This document shows, one piece after another, positions 1 to 9,077 of a stretch of 64,000 nucleotides of DNA; positions within the stretch are counted from its first letter, which is position 1; each line of letters opens with the position of its first letter. Source of the DNA: Piscirickettsiaceae bacterium. GTDB taxonomy: Bacteria; Pseudomonadota; Gammaproteobacteria; Nitrosococcales; Methylophagaceae. The notes under the pieces were generated by a model that saw only the letters and a list, made by a program, of their open reading frames with translations, was not told the origin of the DNA and searched no databases. The translations under genes and the position numbers were made by a program. The stretch spans positions 186,001 through 250,000 of the forward strand of contig JAIBDZ010000001.1 of the NCBI GenBank assembly GCA_024685975.1, written 5' to 3'.

Positions 1-147
1 TTTGATCCCATTTGGTATGCGGCGTTGACGCCGGATGTGTTGTTATTACCTTCTGTCTTTTTATTATTAATAGCCGCGGTTGCTGTTTTGTATCCTGCGA
101 TTAAAGTTGCGGTGATCTCTCCACTCGAAGCGATTCATCACCAATGA
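1..147 (+). CDS. ABC transporter permease, FtsX-like (3' end only)
   Basis: An open frame enters from the left edge and runs for 48 codons to a TGA at 145-147. It encodes one hydrophobic segment (residues about 16-32 of the visible part) followed by a short tail ending in SPLEAIHHQ. FtsX/MacB/LolC-type permeases normally end in this way: a last membrane helix and then a P-x-E-A-L/I motif. The next gene starts inside its stop codon (ATGA overlap), so the two permeases are probably translationally coupled partners of one transporter. The family call rests on the C-terminal motif and the neighbours only. Confidence 0.75.
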   Translation, partial: FDPIWYAALTPDVLLLPSVFLLLIAAVAVLYPAIKVAVISPLEAIHHQ

Positions 148-1382
148 GGCTGAATACGCTAGCTTGGCGAAATTTATGGCGACATAAAAGACGAACTTTG
201 ATTACGGCTTCGTCGATTGCCTTTGGTGTCTTGCTGGCGGTGACGTTTACGGGAGCGGGCGATTATTTCTATACTCGTATGATCGATGCTGGAGCGAAAA
301 TGGGCATGGGGCATGTTACGGTTGCAGCGCTTGATTATAATCGCGCTCCTAGTAGTCAAAAACGATTGCAAGAAACAGAAAAATTACAACAACAATTGCT
401 AGCATTGCCCAATGTTGACTCGGTGATTGCGCGTATTCAAGGGCAAGCCATGTTTGCCAGCGCAAGAAAAAGTGTAGGAGGCAGTTTTATTGCTATCGAT
501 CCTGCACAAGAAACGGCAAATAATAATTTATTTATTCAGGCGTTAACGGAAGGGAAAATGTTAACGGATGGTCATGGTAAAGGCATTGTCATGGGGCGTG
601 ATCTGGCTAAAAAATTACACGTCTCTATCGGGAAAAAAGTGGTCTACACCACAACGGATGCTAATGGTGATATTGTCAGTGCTATTGCTCGTGTTAGTGG
701 TTTATTTCAAACAGGTGTGGCCGAAGTCGATGGCCGGCTTGCGCTATTGCCGATTCATCGAATACAAGATGTATTGGATTATCAAGCGGATGAGGTGAGC
801 TTTTTAGCGGTTAACCTTGCCGACCAAAGGCTGAGTTTAGAGATTAAGGATGCAATACAACAACAGGCAGATTTCCACGGTGTTGAAGTCTTAAATTGGC
901 AACAAACGCAGCCTGATTTAGCTGGCATGATTGCGGTCGATACCAGTGCCAACCATATCAGTCAATTATTGATTGCTTTGCTGATTTCAGCGGGTATTCT
1001 GAATACGATGTTAATGAGTGTCTTAGAGCGAGTACGCGAGTTTGGTGTCATGATGGCGCTGGGAATGTCTCCTCGGCGGTTATTTTTTTTGGTGATGTTA
1101 GAATCTTTCTGGTTAGCCGTTATCGGGTTGATTATTGGGGTTTTAATTACCATTCCTTGGTATATCTATATGACTGAGGTTGGCATTGATTTAGCCTCGG
1201 CCTATGGTGATAACTTTAGTTTTGGTGGCGTTTTGTTAGATACTGTCTTTAAAATTCGCTTATTTAAAGAGAGCATTATTAGCATTCTAATTGGTTTATT
1301 TAGCCTTGCATTAATTGCCGGTGCTTATCCTGCATGGCGAGCAGGACGAATGCCACCCGTTGAGAGTTTAAAAGCCTTATGA
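144..1382 (+). CDS. ABC transporter permease, FtsX/LolC-E-like
   Basis: This 412-residue inner-membrane protein has the MacB/FtsX plan. One TM helix near residues 18-40 is followed by a large soluble periplasmic domain (about 45-265), then three TM helices (about 268-292, 308-335 and 372-395) and a cytoplasmic end with the P-x-E-S-L motif. The loop after the second helix carries VREFGVMMALGM, the usual ATPase-coupling segment. It overlaps the upstream permease and the downstream ATPase gene by ATGA, so all three are one transcript. Such transporters do not move solutes through the membrane; they drive periplasmic work such as lipoprotein release or export. The substrate is unknown, but the barrel and lipoprotein genes that follow are candidates. 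Confidence 0.85.
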   Translation: MRLNTLAWRNLWRHKRRTLITASSIAFGVLLAVTFTGAGDYFYTRMIDAGAKMGMGHVTVAALDYNRAPSSQKRLQETEKLQQQLLALPNVDSVIARIQGQAMFASARKSVGGSFIAIDPAQETANNNLFIQALTEGKMLTDGHGKGIVMGRDLAKKLHVSIGKKVVYTTTDANGDIVSAIARVSGLFQTGVAEVDGRLALLPIHRIQDVLDYQADEVSFLAVNLADQRLSLEIKDAIQQQADFHGVEVLNWQQTQPDLAGMIAVDTSANHISQLLIALLISAGILNTMLMSVLERVREFGVMMALGMSPRRLFFLVMLESFWLAVIGLIIGVLITIPWYIYMTEVGIDLASAYGDNFSFGGVLLDTVFKIRLFKESIISILIGLFSLALIAGAYPAWRAGRMPPVESLKAL

Positions 1383-2071
1383 GTTCTATTGTTACGCTAA
1401 ACCATTGTGATAAAAACTACCAGCAAGGCACGATGATTGTGAAGGCGGTGGATGATGTTTCATTGACGATAGAACGAGGTGATTTTGCTGCTTTATGTGG
1501 GCCTTCTGGTTCTGGTAAAACCAGTATTTTGAATATGATTGGTGGCTTGGATACCCCGAGTGGTGGAGACATTATTTTAGAAGGGGTTGATCTTAGTACG
1601 CTGGATAATGCGGCGTTAGCGACGGTCAGAAAAAATCGAATCGGATTTGTTTTTCAGTCTTATAATCTCATTCCCGTGATGACGGTGTATGAGAATGCGG
1701 CTTTTGTTTTAGATTTACAAAATATAGATGAAGTGACAAAACATGATCTCGTGATGACGACCTTGGATAATGTCGGCTTGAGTGGCATGGCATCCAGACG
1801 GCCTGATCAATTATCTGGTGGCCAACAACAACGGGTGGCGATAGCGCGTGCGATTGTGACACGTCCTGCTATTGTATTAGCTGATGAGCCAACGGCAAAT
1901 GTTGATTCTAAAACTGCCGAGTCATTATTAGATTTGATGGAAAAGCTCAATCAAGAGCAAGATATTACCTTTCTATTTTCAACTCATGATCAACATGTGA
2001 TGGATAGAGCTAAACGTATTATTCATATCCACGATGGTCGTGTCGCGTCAGATGAGCATCGGACGGGTTAA
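1379..2071 (+). CDS. ABC transporter ATP-binding protein, LolD/MacB class
   Basis: This is a 230-residue nucleotide-binding subunit. It has Walker A GPSGSGKTS (41-49), a Q-loop (Q93), the ABC signature LSGGQQQR (145-152), Walker B IVLADE (165-170) and the switch histidine (H203). Length and signature fit the LolD/MacB/FtsE branch that pairs with FtsX-type permeases. The start overlaps the permease stop by four bases. It should energise the heterodimeric permease encoded just upstream. No sequence feature identifies the cargo, so I do not assign a lol or mac symbol. Confidence 0.9.
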   Translation: MSSIVTLNHCDKNYQQGTMIVKAVDDVSLTIERGDFAALCGPSGSGKTSILNMIGGLDTPSGGDIILEGVDLSTLDNAALATVRKNRIGFVFQSYNLIPVMTVYENAAFVLDLQNIDEVTKHDLVMTTLDNVGLSGMASRRPDQLSGGQQQRVAIARAIVTRPAIVLADEPTANVDSKTAESLLDLMEKLNQEQDITFLFSTHDQHVMDRAKRIIHIHDGRVASDEHRTG

Positions 2072-3304
2072 GTGAATTTCCGGCCTGTTTTGCTTGGCAC
2101 GATAGTGTGTCTGTCTGCGTGGTTTTCCTCTTCGGCACAAGCATTTTACCAATGGCAACAAGATGATTTTCAAGGTGAAATACGCGGCTTTGTGCGTGCT
2201 GTTGGACTCGCAGCAAATAATCCCAATGACGTTGTGTTGTATCAGGATGATGAGATCTACGGGGCGGGTGTGTTTGGGCGGCTATTATTTGATATGCAAT
2301 ATCAAGCTTGGAGCGCCGAGCTTCATGTGGTGCAAAGTTATTTAGGCGATGATTTACGGACGGGTGGCAGTCGCTTTGCCGCATTATTGGACGTCGATCG
2401 AAGTGACAGCTTGCATTGGCGTTATGGTAATGACAAAGCAGAGTTTGTGATAGACAGACTCAATGTGCAATACGATACGGAAAATTTACGGTTAAAATTA
2501 GGGCGGCAACCCGTTAATTTGGCGACGACTTTTTATTTCACACCGAATGACTTTTTTGCTCCATTTGCAGCGCAAGCTTTTTTTCGAACCTATAAACCAG
2601 GTGTTGATGCCGCCAGATTAGATTGGCAATGGCAGAATAATACGCAGTTGTCGTTAATATCCGTATTAGATTATGAAGTGGATTTATCGCAAGCGACGGG
2701 ACGTAAGACTTCGCCAGACTGGTCTGATACGGCATATCTAGCAAGATTATCGACTTTAACCGACCATTTTGAGTTTGGTTTGATTCTGGCCAATGTCCAA
2801 GGTGATGATGTGATAGGGGCAGATTTTCAAGGAGAAATTGGAGATTGGTTTGGCCTACGAGGTGAAGGACATATTCGTTTTCCTGATGAAATGAATCAAG
2901 GACGTGACGCGACCTTCTCTATTGCAATTGATAAACGATTTGCTTCCACATTGACTTTACGATTAGAACATTTCTATCAGCACTCTGGGGCATCAGACCG
3001 TGATGATTATCAGCTGGTTGCCTTACCAGAGAGCCAACAATTTTATTTGGCAAAACGATATACTGCAGTTGGGGCAAATTATGAATTCACACCATTGTTG
3101 TTTGGAGATGCAGTGGTATTATTTAATCATCAAGATGCGTCGAAATTGATTGCATTATATTCGACTTATTCATTATCTGATGAGTCTGAATTGTCATTTG
3201 GCGTGAATATTCCAGTGGGCAAGCAACCTGAAGTAGGTACATTGAAAACGGAGTTTGGTGCGTTGCCACATTCTATTAATATGGAATACCGGGTTTACTT
3301 TTAA
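2072..3304 (+). CDS. Outer-membrane beta-barrel (porin-like) protein
   Basis: A GTG start follows the ATPase stop codon with no gap. The 410-residue product begins with a signal peptide (cleavage expected after SSSAQA, near residue 24). The rest is alternating polar/aromatic beta-strand sequence and ends in a terminal phenylalanine (EYRVYF), the usual outer-membrane insertion signature. A central stretch GRQPVNLATTFYFTPNDFF resembles porin-like proteins encoded in ABC-transporter operons. It is probably the outer-membrane part of the same pathway as the upstream transporter. The barrel call is firm in type; the function is unknown. Confidence 0.7.
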   Translation: MNFRPVLLGTIVCLSAWFSSSAQAFYQWQQDDFQGEIRGFVRAVGLAANNPNDVVLYQDDEIYGAGVFGRLLFDMQYQAWSAELHVVQSYLGDDLRTGGSRFAALLDVDRSDSLHWRYGNDKAEFVIDRLNVQYDTENLRLKLGRQPVNLATTFYFTPNDFFAPFAAQAFFRTYKPGVDAARLDWQWQNNTQLSLISVLDYEVDLSQATGRKTSPDWSDTAYLARLSTLTDHFEFGLILANVQGDDVIGADFQGEIGDWFGLRGEGHIRFPDEMNQGRDATFSIAIDKRFASTLTLRLEHFYQHSGASDRDDYQLVALPESQQFYLAKRYTAVGANYEFTPLLFGDAVVLFNHQDASKLIALYSTYSLSDESELSFGVNIPVGKQPEVGTLKTEFGALPHSINMEYRVYF

Positions 3305-3360
3305 TAGATGGAGAGAATTGGGGCGTGATGTTTACCTTTAAAAACAAAAGGAATCGTACA

Positions 3361-4800
3361 ATGAAATCACTGATGTTTATGGGCAGTATGTTGATGATGT
3401 TGTTTGTCTCAGCTTGTTCCGATGACCCTGCGACACCGGTCGATACGCGTTATCAAGCAGAACATGAAAGCCAAGTGATGAAAAGTGTGCAACAGTTTTT
3501 AGGCAAAGGCTATAAGGGGTATCAATATTACGCCAACCATGAAAGCTGTACTTTGCCTTTGTTTGATTTGTCAGATCTTGAGGTTGTTGAGATTCAAGAC
3601 GGTACCCATTATCAAGGTCGTTTTGCCAGCGGTAATGATAAATATGAATTTTATGATGCTTTTTCGGCCAAAGTGACAGCAGCAGGGACGTATGAAGGAT
3701 TCTCTGGCGAAATCATGGCAGCGTTTGATGAGAAAACGTTAAATAGCCGTGATAACAGTTTTGCTACGTCACATGCTTCTCATAGTTATTATCGGTTAAC
3801 AGTGTCAGATAAAGCACCATTATTGGACAATGTAGCGCAAGATTTAATGACGTTAGATCCGGTAGAGTTATTTGATCGTTATGGCACGCACTATCTACGC
3901 TCGATTTATATTGGTGGCCGAGTAACATTTAGCAGTTATATGAATCGCACTCAGGTGACGAAAGGCCTGCAAGTTGATGCTGCTGTGAAGGCATCTTATC
4001 TGCAATTAGTCGAAGGTTCTACATCCGCTTCGAGCGTGGCAGATTCTGATATCGCGCATATTGCCTTACATAAAAAGGTCGATGTTTTTGGTGGTGATAC
4101 TGCCTTAGCAAGCCAAATCATGAATGGAGTTGGTGAGCCTGCTGAAAGCTATGCTGCGTGGGCGGCAACGGTGCCAGATTATATGGCGATTGCTGATTTT
4201 GCTGATGATGGTTTAGTGGCCATTTATATGCTGGTCGAGGATGAAGCAAGGCGTAATGTGCTCAAAACAGCTTGGACAGCTTATATGGCTGACAAAACGT
4301 CAGATGTGTTAGATGGCGAACCAGAGCCTGTTGTGACGCGTAATGCCAAATTTACTTTACTTAGCGAAGAAGGCAGCTATTTTGGCAAGGCGCCATTTAA
4401 GAAAGGTTATGTCTATTATTATCCTAAAATGGCCAATGCTGGCCAGACATTGTTGTTTACTGGTAATGGCGATCCTTTATTATCTGGACATAATGTCAAA
4501 ATCAAAACGGCTGAAACCTTTAAGGATACTGTGACGCATAAATGGTCGAAGCGGGTTTATTTAGGTGCTTTTGGCAATAAAACAGATTTATATTATTGGA
4601 AACAAACTGATTTTTATAATGATAATTTGACTTGGATAATAGAAAAAGTTGATATGTCTATTGATAATGTCATTCGCTCCGGTGATAAAATTCGGATTAA
4701 GAATAAACATTTTGATAAGAAAACCTATTTAGCGCCATCTAAAGATGGGTTTACGACCACGATTAAAACGCCTCATACTTGGACGATAACACTGAAGTAA
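3361..4800 (+). CDS. MACPF (perforin-fold) domain lipoprotein
   Basis: From the ATG at 3361 the product has 479 residues and starts with a short lipoprotein signal, with lipobox LFVSAC and Cys19 as the lipidation site. An AAGGA about 8 bases upstream supports this start; an in-frame ATG at 3325 would add 12 residues. The central region carries YGTHYLRSIYIGGR, which matches the MACPF signature (Y-G-T-H-Y/F then GG). MACPF proteins oligomerise into membrane pores or act as adhesins. The C-terminal 150 residues look like an all-beta domain, possibly trefoil-like, that could bind a ligand. The gene follows the barrel gene after 56 bases. Bacterial MACPF proteins are sparsely described, and attack, defence or adhesion are all possible roles. 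Confidence 0.78.
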   Translation: MKSLMFMGSMLMMLFVSACSDDPATPVDTRYQAEHESQVMKSVQQFLGKGYKGYQYYANHESCTLPLFDLSDLEVVEIQDGTHYQGRFASGNDKYEFYDAFSAKVTAAGTYEGFSGEIMAAFDEKTLNSRDNSFATSHASHSYYRLTVSDKAPLLDNVAQDLMTLDPVELFDRYGTHYLRSIYIGGRVTFSSYMNRTQVTKGLQVDAAVKASYLQLVEGSTSASSVADSDIAHIALHKKVDVFGGDTALASQIMNGVGEPAESYAAWAATVPDYMAIADFADDGLVAIYMLVEDEARRNVLKTAWTAYMADKTSDVLDGEPEPVVTRNAKFTLLSEEGSYFGKAPFKKGYVYYYPKMANAGQTLLFTGNGDPLLSGHNVKIKTAETFKDTVTHKWSKRVYLGAFGNKTDLYYWKQTDFYNDNLTWIIEKVDMSIDNVIRSGDKIRIKNKHFDKKTYLAPSKDGFTTTIKTPHTWTITLK

Positions 4801-5420
4801 TGCAAACAATTCAATTCCAAGAGCAACGTTTAGCGCCTTCAAAAGTCGTTTGTATTGGGCGAAATTATTTAGCCCATATTCAGGAGTTGAACAATGCCGT
4901 GCCTGAGCAGGCGGTTTTTTTTATGAAACCGAATTCTGCGATTAGCGAACATTTGGCGATTACAACGCAAGAGGTTGTGAGTTATGAAGCTGAATTGTGT
5001 TTTATCATTCAGCAACAACGTATTGCAGGCGTTGGCATTGGCCTTGATCTAACAAAACGTCATATCCAGACTCAGTTAAAAGAACGTGGTTTACCTTGGG
5101 AAAGGGCAAAAGCCTTTGATGGTGCAGCTGTATTGTCGTCATTTGTCCCTTTTGCAGGGAAGAGTGAAGCGTTATCTTTTCGATTATTTATCAATGATAA
5201 ATTAGTGCAACAAGGCCATGTTTCAGAGATGATGCATTCGCCTGAAGCCATTGTTGGTGAGGCGCGTCGTTTTTTAAGTTTTGAAGACAATGACATCGTT
5301 ATGACAGGGACGCCAAAAGGCGTTGGGCAAGTTAATGTCGGTGATGAGTTTATGGGCCAAGTTTTTCATGGTGAGCAACTGCTTCTCAGCCAATCTTGGT
5401 ATGCTTCAGTACGATGTTAA
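4800..5420 (+). CDS. Fumarylacetoacetate hydrolase (FAH) family protein
   Basis: The product has 206 residues from the ATG at 4800, which shares one base with the upstream stop codon (TAATG). A TTG seven codons earlier (4779) is an alternative but lies inside the MACPF gene. Family marks are CIGRNYLAHIQEL near the N-terminus, the acidic metal-binding residues in SYEAELCFII, the FDGAAVL segment and TGTPKGVG near the end. FAH-fold enzymes cleave or decarboxylate small beta-diketo acids (for example oxaloacetate decarboxylase or acylpyruvase) with Mg2+. The length fits the YcgM/FAHD1 branch. The exact substrate cannot be told from sequence. The gene is tail-to-tail with ogt, sharing a TTAA. Confidence 0.85.
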   Translation: MQTIQFQEQRLAPSKVVCIGRNYLAHIQELNNAVPEQAVFFMKPNSAISEHLAITTQEVVSYEAELCFIIQQQRIAGVGIGLDLTKRHIQTQLKERGLPWERAKAFDGAAVLSSFVPFAGKSEALSFRLFINDKLVQQGHVSEMMHSPEAIVGEARRFLSFEDNDIVMTGTPKGVGQVNVGDEFMGQVFHGEQLLLSQSWYASVRC

Positions 5421-5926
5421 GCGCGTTGTTCTAACTGTATTAAGTGTTGTTTTGCTGTTAAGCCACCGGCATAACCTGTTAACTTCCCATTGCTGCCGAT
5501 GACGCGATGACAAGGAATGAGGATAGATAAGGCATTTGCGGCATTCGCATTGGCAACGGCACGAACTGCTTTGGGTTGACCTAACTGGTGAGCAAGCTCG
5601 GCATAACTGAGTGTTTGGCCATAAGGAATGGTGACGAGCTGTTGCCAAACTCGTTGTTGGAATGGGCTGCCTGCTAAGATAAGTGGGATATCAAACGTCG
5701 TGAGTTCTCCTTCAAAATAAGCATTCAATTGTGTGATGGTTTGGTCAATAACGGTTGTATTCGCTGTGATGGTCTGTTGAATATCGAGGTGCTTTTTTAG
5801 CCGTCGTTCTACACTGTCTTTATTCTTTTTCCCTGACCAATTACATAAGCAAAGTTTCCCCTTTATGCTGGCGAGATCGATGTCACCAACAGGAGATGAA
5901 TACGTTTGGGTATATAAAGTTGTCAT
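5417..5926 (-). CDS. ogt: Methylated-DNA--protein-cysteine methyltransferase
   Basis: The 169-residue protein has the suicide-repair signature PCHRVIGSNGKLTGYAGGL, with Cys139 as the methyl acceptor, and the upstream RVWQQLVTIPYGQTLSYAELA helix-turn-helix that binds DNA. It transfers alkyl groups from O6-alkylguanine (and O4-alkylthymine) to itself, reversing alkylation damage. It has only the Ogt-type architecture: no Ada methyl-phosphotriester or AraC domain. The gene starts 11 bases after the end of the large GGDEF/EAL gene on the same strand, so the two may be co-transcribed. Confidence 0.93.
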   Translation of the reverse strand: MTTLYTQTYSSPVGDIDLASIKGKLCLCNWSGKKNKDSVERRLKKHLDIQQTITANTTVIDQTITQLNAYFEGELTTFDIPLILAGSPFQQRVWQQLVTIPYGQTLSYAELAHQLGQPKAVRAVANANAANALSILIPCHRVIGSNGKLTGYAGGLTAKQHLIQLEQRA

Positions 5927-5937
5927 GGCTGATAAGT

Positions 5938-8900
5938 TTATCTGGTATTGGTGTAGCGGGCGAGGAGTGCGTCAGCAGGTAAAGGTTTATCGAAATAATA
6001 ACCTTGGCCAATATCACAGGCCATACTTTGTAGCGTGATCAGTTGTTCTTCATTTTCAATGCCTTCAGCGATGACGGTATATCCCAAACTATGGGACAAG
6101 GCTAAAATGGCTTTAGTGATTTGAAGATCATTATTGCTATGGGGAATGTCATCAATAAAAGATTTATCGATTTTGATAATATCTAATGGCAATGTTTTTA
6201 GGTAACTCATAGAGGAATAGCCTGTACCAAAATCATCGACTGAAATACGAAAACCAGTCTCTCTAAGTGATTGTAGAATATGTTTATTTTGTTCAGTATC
6301 AGCCATTAAATAGCGTTCGGTGATTTCGATTTCAATTTGGTTTGGGGAAATATCAAATTCAGCGATGATGTTTTTGAAGACCTCGTTGATATTAGGTTGA
6401 CTAAATTGTACGCTCGAGACATTAATCGCCATGCTATTGAGCTCAAACCCTTGTCGACGCCAGTCAGCAAGCTGTTGGCATGCTTCGCGAAAAACCCATT
6501 CTCCTATCTCGGTAATATGACCTGACTCTTCTGCGATAGGAATAAATTCCGCTGGTGAGACAAACCCCCATTGTGGGTGATGCCAACGGAGTAAAGCTTC
6601 AACACCAACAATATGTTGTGTTTCTAAATCAATTTGCGGTTGAAAATTAAGGCTGAGTTGCGCTTTGCTAATGGCTTTTGATAAAGCACGTTCAATGTTG
6701 ATACGTCGTTGGCTTTGTGCGGATAATTCTTTGGTGAAATAGCGATAGCGATCTTTATGTTGTTTAGCGGCATACATGGCACTATCGGCATGTTTTATTA
6801 GGGTTAAAGCGTCATCACTGTCGTCGGGATAAATAGCAATGCCAATACTAGCCGACAGTGTTTGGCTTTGTTCTTTAATGAGAATAGGCTGTTGAACTTC
6901 AGCGATGATCGACTGGGTAATGGCATCTACGGCGTCTAAATCTTGATTAATATCAAGAATCATTAAAAATTCATCGCCGCCTAAACGGGCAAGAATATCT
7001 GTAGCACGTAGACGGTTTTTTAATCTATCAGCAGTGAGTTTTAATACGTCATCCCCTGCGGCATGACCAAAGCTATCATTGATATGTTTAAAGCGATCTA
7101 AATCTAAAAATAAAATGGCTAATTTTTCTTGATGCTGATGTGCTTCATCAATTTTGCCTTGTAAGATCTCACTAATTCTTTTGCGGTTGGGTAATTCAGT
7201 CAAAAAGTCATGATCGGCATGGTGTTGTGCTTCTTCTTTCTGGGAGAGAAGTTGACGATTAATTTTAGCAAGCTCATTGTTTTTTAATGTTATTTCAGTT
7301 TTGTGCCTGACGACGCGGCGATGTCTGAAATAGAGCACGCTAAAGATTATTGTGAAGGCGATGCTGAGTTGCCATGCTAGCTTTTTATCAAATTTTTCTA
7401 CATATTTAATGGATGTCCAGCGCGTTAATATGTCACGTTTATCTGGCTCGCTAATACTTAAAACTGCTTGTTCAAAAATAGCGTGCAGAATGGGTTCATC
7501 ATTACGTGTTGCAACGCCTAACTGCCAATTAACACCTAGGTTGCCACCAATCTTCAAATCATCGTAATAATGCGTTTGAATGTCATGGCTTAAGGAATAG
7601 AGGTTATCAACCAGTCCGAACAAGTCTCCACGTTTGACTTTCTCTAGGCCAATATGACGTGTTGGTACCAGTTCAAAATTGATATTTGGGTTGGCATCTA
7701 TGATGGTGGCTGCAAGCGAGCAATTTTCTATCAGGCCAATTTTTTTATTGGCAATTTCAGTTAATTTAGAAACAAAAACGACATCTTGTTTAGTTGCTAA
7801 AACAACGGGTAAATCGAGATAAGGCGAAGTGTGGTTCATGAAAGACCGTTGAGGTTCTACGTTCATACTCATGATGAAAATATCACACTCTCTATTTTGG
7901 GCTGTCATTAGAGACTCATCCCAATTACGGGTGGGAACAACGGAAATAGGGATGGCAATTTTTTGCTGTAAAAGCGTGAGATAGTCTGCGCCAATACCAG
8001 TATATGAGCCTGATTGTAGATGTTCTATAGGTGCCCAGTCTGGATCAACACAGGCCTTAATCACTTTCTTTTGTTCTAAATATTGTGTTTGTTCTTTGGA
8101 TAAAGATAAAGCATGTTTATGTTGTTTTGCATTTGGCGTCATCCAACGTGTTGAAATAATGTGATGTTCATCAGTTGTGATGTGCTCGAGACCTTTTTGG
8201 ATGATATCTCTTAATATTGGCCAATCTTGGCGAGTGGCCATATACATTTTATTTAACCCCATATCGGAAGCAAAGGCTGGTTTTAGTCCCGTTATGTTTT
8301 GTTCTTTTTGTAGATAGCGAATCATGCCCGTATTTTCAAACATGGCATCAGCTTGTTTGGTAATAACGGCATCAATGGCTTCTAGTGGGGTGTTGACGAT
8401 TAATAGATGGATTTCAGGATACTGTGATTTGAGAAGATCAATGTGTGCATAATTCTTTGGGATTACTAATGTTTTATCATGAAGATCTGCCATATTATTG
8501 ATGGATTGGTTATCTTCATGTACAAAAATGTATTGTCTGATGACGAGATAGGGTTGGGTGTAATGTAAATAATGGCTACGATCTGCACTCCAAAAAATCA
8601 TGGGCAAAAGATCTATTTCTTTCTGTTGGATTTTAGTAATTAAGTCATGCCATTCGGTATCAATAACAATATTAAATTGAAGTCCAGTATGGTGCGATAA
8701 TAAATCTAAATAATCTTGGGAAAAACCAGTATGTTTACCGTCTTTGACAAAATCTAGTGGCGGCCAGTCTTGTTCACCACCCACTATGATGACGGGGTGC
8801 TGTTCAATAAATTCGCGCTCTTGATCTGTCCAGACGATGGTATTCGATGAAGGATCTGATGCAAAGACAAGTAGGCTTAAGCTGCTTAAAGCCACTAATA

Positions 8901-8952
8901 GACTGAATTTAAGGAATGTAAGCACATGAGAGGGTATTGCTATTCTTTGCAT
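5938..8952 (-). CDS. Sensor with two solute-binding domains, GGDEF and EAL
   Basis: This 1004-residue transmembrane c-di-GMP enzyme has a signal peptide (cleavage near residue 31), then two consecutive periplasmic solute-binding domains of the family 3 type (about 40-270 and 285-515). One TM helix follows (about 528-547), then a short coil, a GGDEF domain and an EAL domain. The cyclase site GGDEF is intact and has an RxxD inhibitory site five residues upstream. The EAL domain keeps its key residues (EALLRW, NVSSVQF, EITE, DDFGTGYS, KIDKSF, AEGIENEEQ), so both activities look possible. By analogy with BvgS-like sensors the two lobes should bind small ligands such as amino acids. The direction of the output cannot be predicted. 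Confidence 0.92.
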   Translation of the reverse strand: MQRIAIPSHVLTFLKFSLLVALSSLSLLVFASDPSSNTIVWTDQEREFIEQHPVIIVGGEQDWPPLDFVKDGKHTGFSQDYLDLLSHHTGLQFNIVIDTEWHDLITKIQQKEIDLLPMIFWSADRSHYLHYTQPYLVIRQYIFVHEDNQSINNMADLHDKTLVIPKNYAHIDLLKSQYPEIHLLIVNTPLEAIDAVITKQADAMFENTGMIRYLQKEQNITGLKPAFASDMGLNKMYMATRQDWPILRDIIQKGLEHITTDEHHIISTRWMTPNAKQHKHALSLSKEQTQYLEQKKVIKACVDPDWAPIEHLQSGSYTGIGADYLTLLQQKIAIPISVVPTRNWDESLMTAQNRECDIFIMSMNVEPQRSFMNHTSPYLDLPVVLATKQDVVFVSKLTEIANKKIGLIENCSLAATIIDANPNINFELVPTRHIGLEKVKRGDLFGLVDNLYSLSHDIQTHYYDDLKIGGNLGVNWQLGVATRNDEPILHAIFEQAVLSISEPDKRDILTRWTSIKYVEKFDKKLAWQLSIAFTIIFSVLYFRHRRVVRHKTEITLKNNELAKINRQLLSQKEEAQHHADHDFLTELPNRKRISEILQGKIDEAHQHQEKLAILFLDLDRFKHINDSFGHAAGDDVLKLTADRLKNRLRATDILARLGGDEFLMILDINQDLDAVDAITQSIIAEVQQPILIKEQSQTLSASIGIAIYPDDSDDALTLIKHADSAMYAAKQHKDRYRYFTKELSAQSQRRINIERALSKAISKAQLSLNFQPQIDLETQHIVGVEALLRWHHPQWGFVSPAEFIPIAEESGHITEIGEWVFREACQQLADWRRQGFELNSMAINVSSVQFSQPNINEVFKNIIAEFDISPNQIEIEITERYLMADTEQNKHILQSLRETGFRISVDDFGTGYSSMSYLKTLPLDIIKIDKSFIDDIPHSNNDLQITKAILALSHSLGYTVIAEGIENEEQLITLQSMACDIGQGYYFDKPLPADALLARYTNTR

Positions 8953-9077
8953 AGGGTAGAGGTCCGATACTGACTAGCAGTTTGACGTCTATTCTAGTCC
9001 TTTCTGTCTTAGTTTTTGACGTATTTACGGTATGATGTCACACTTTAACAGGTTACCTTCAAGGTTGAGGGGTAGGC

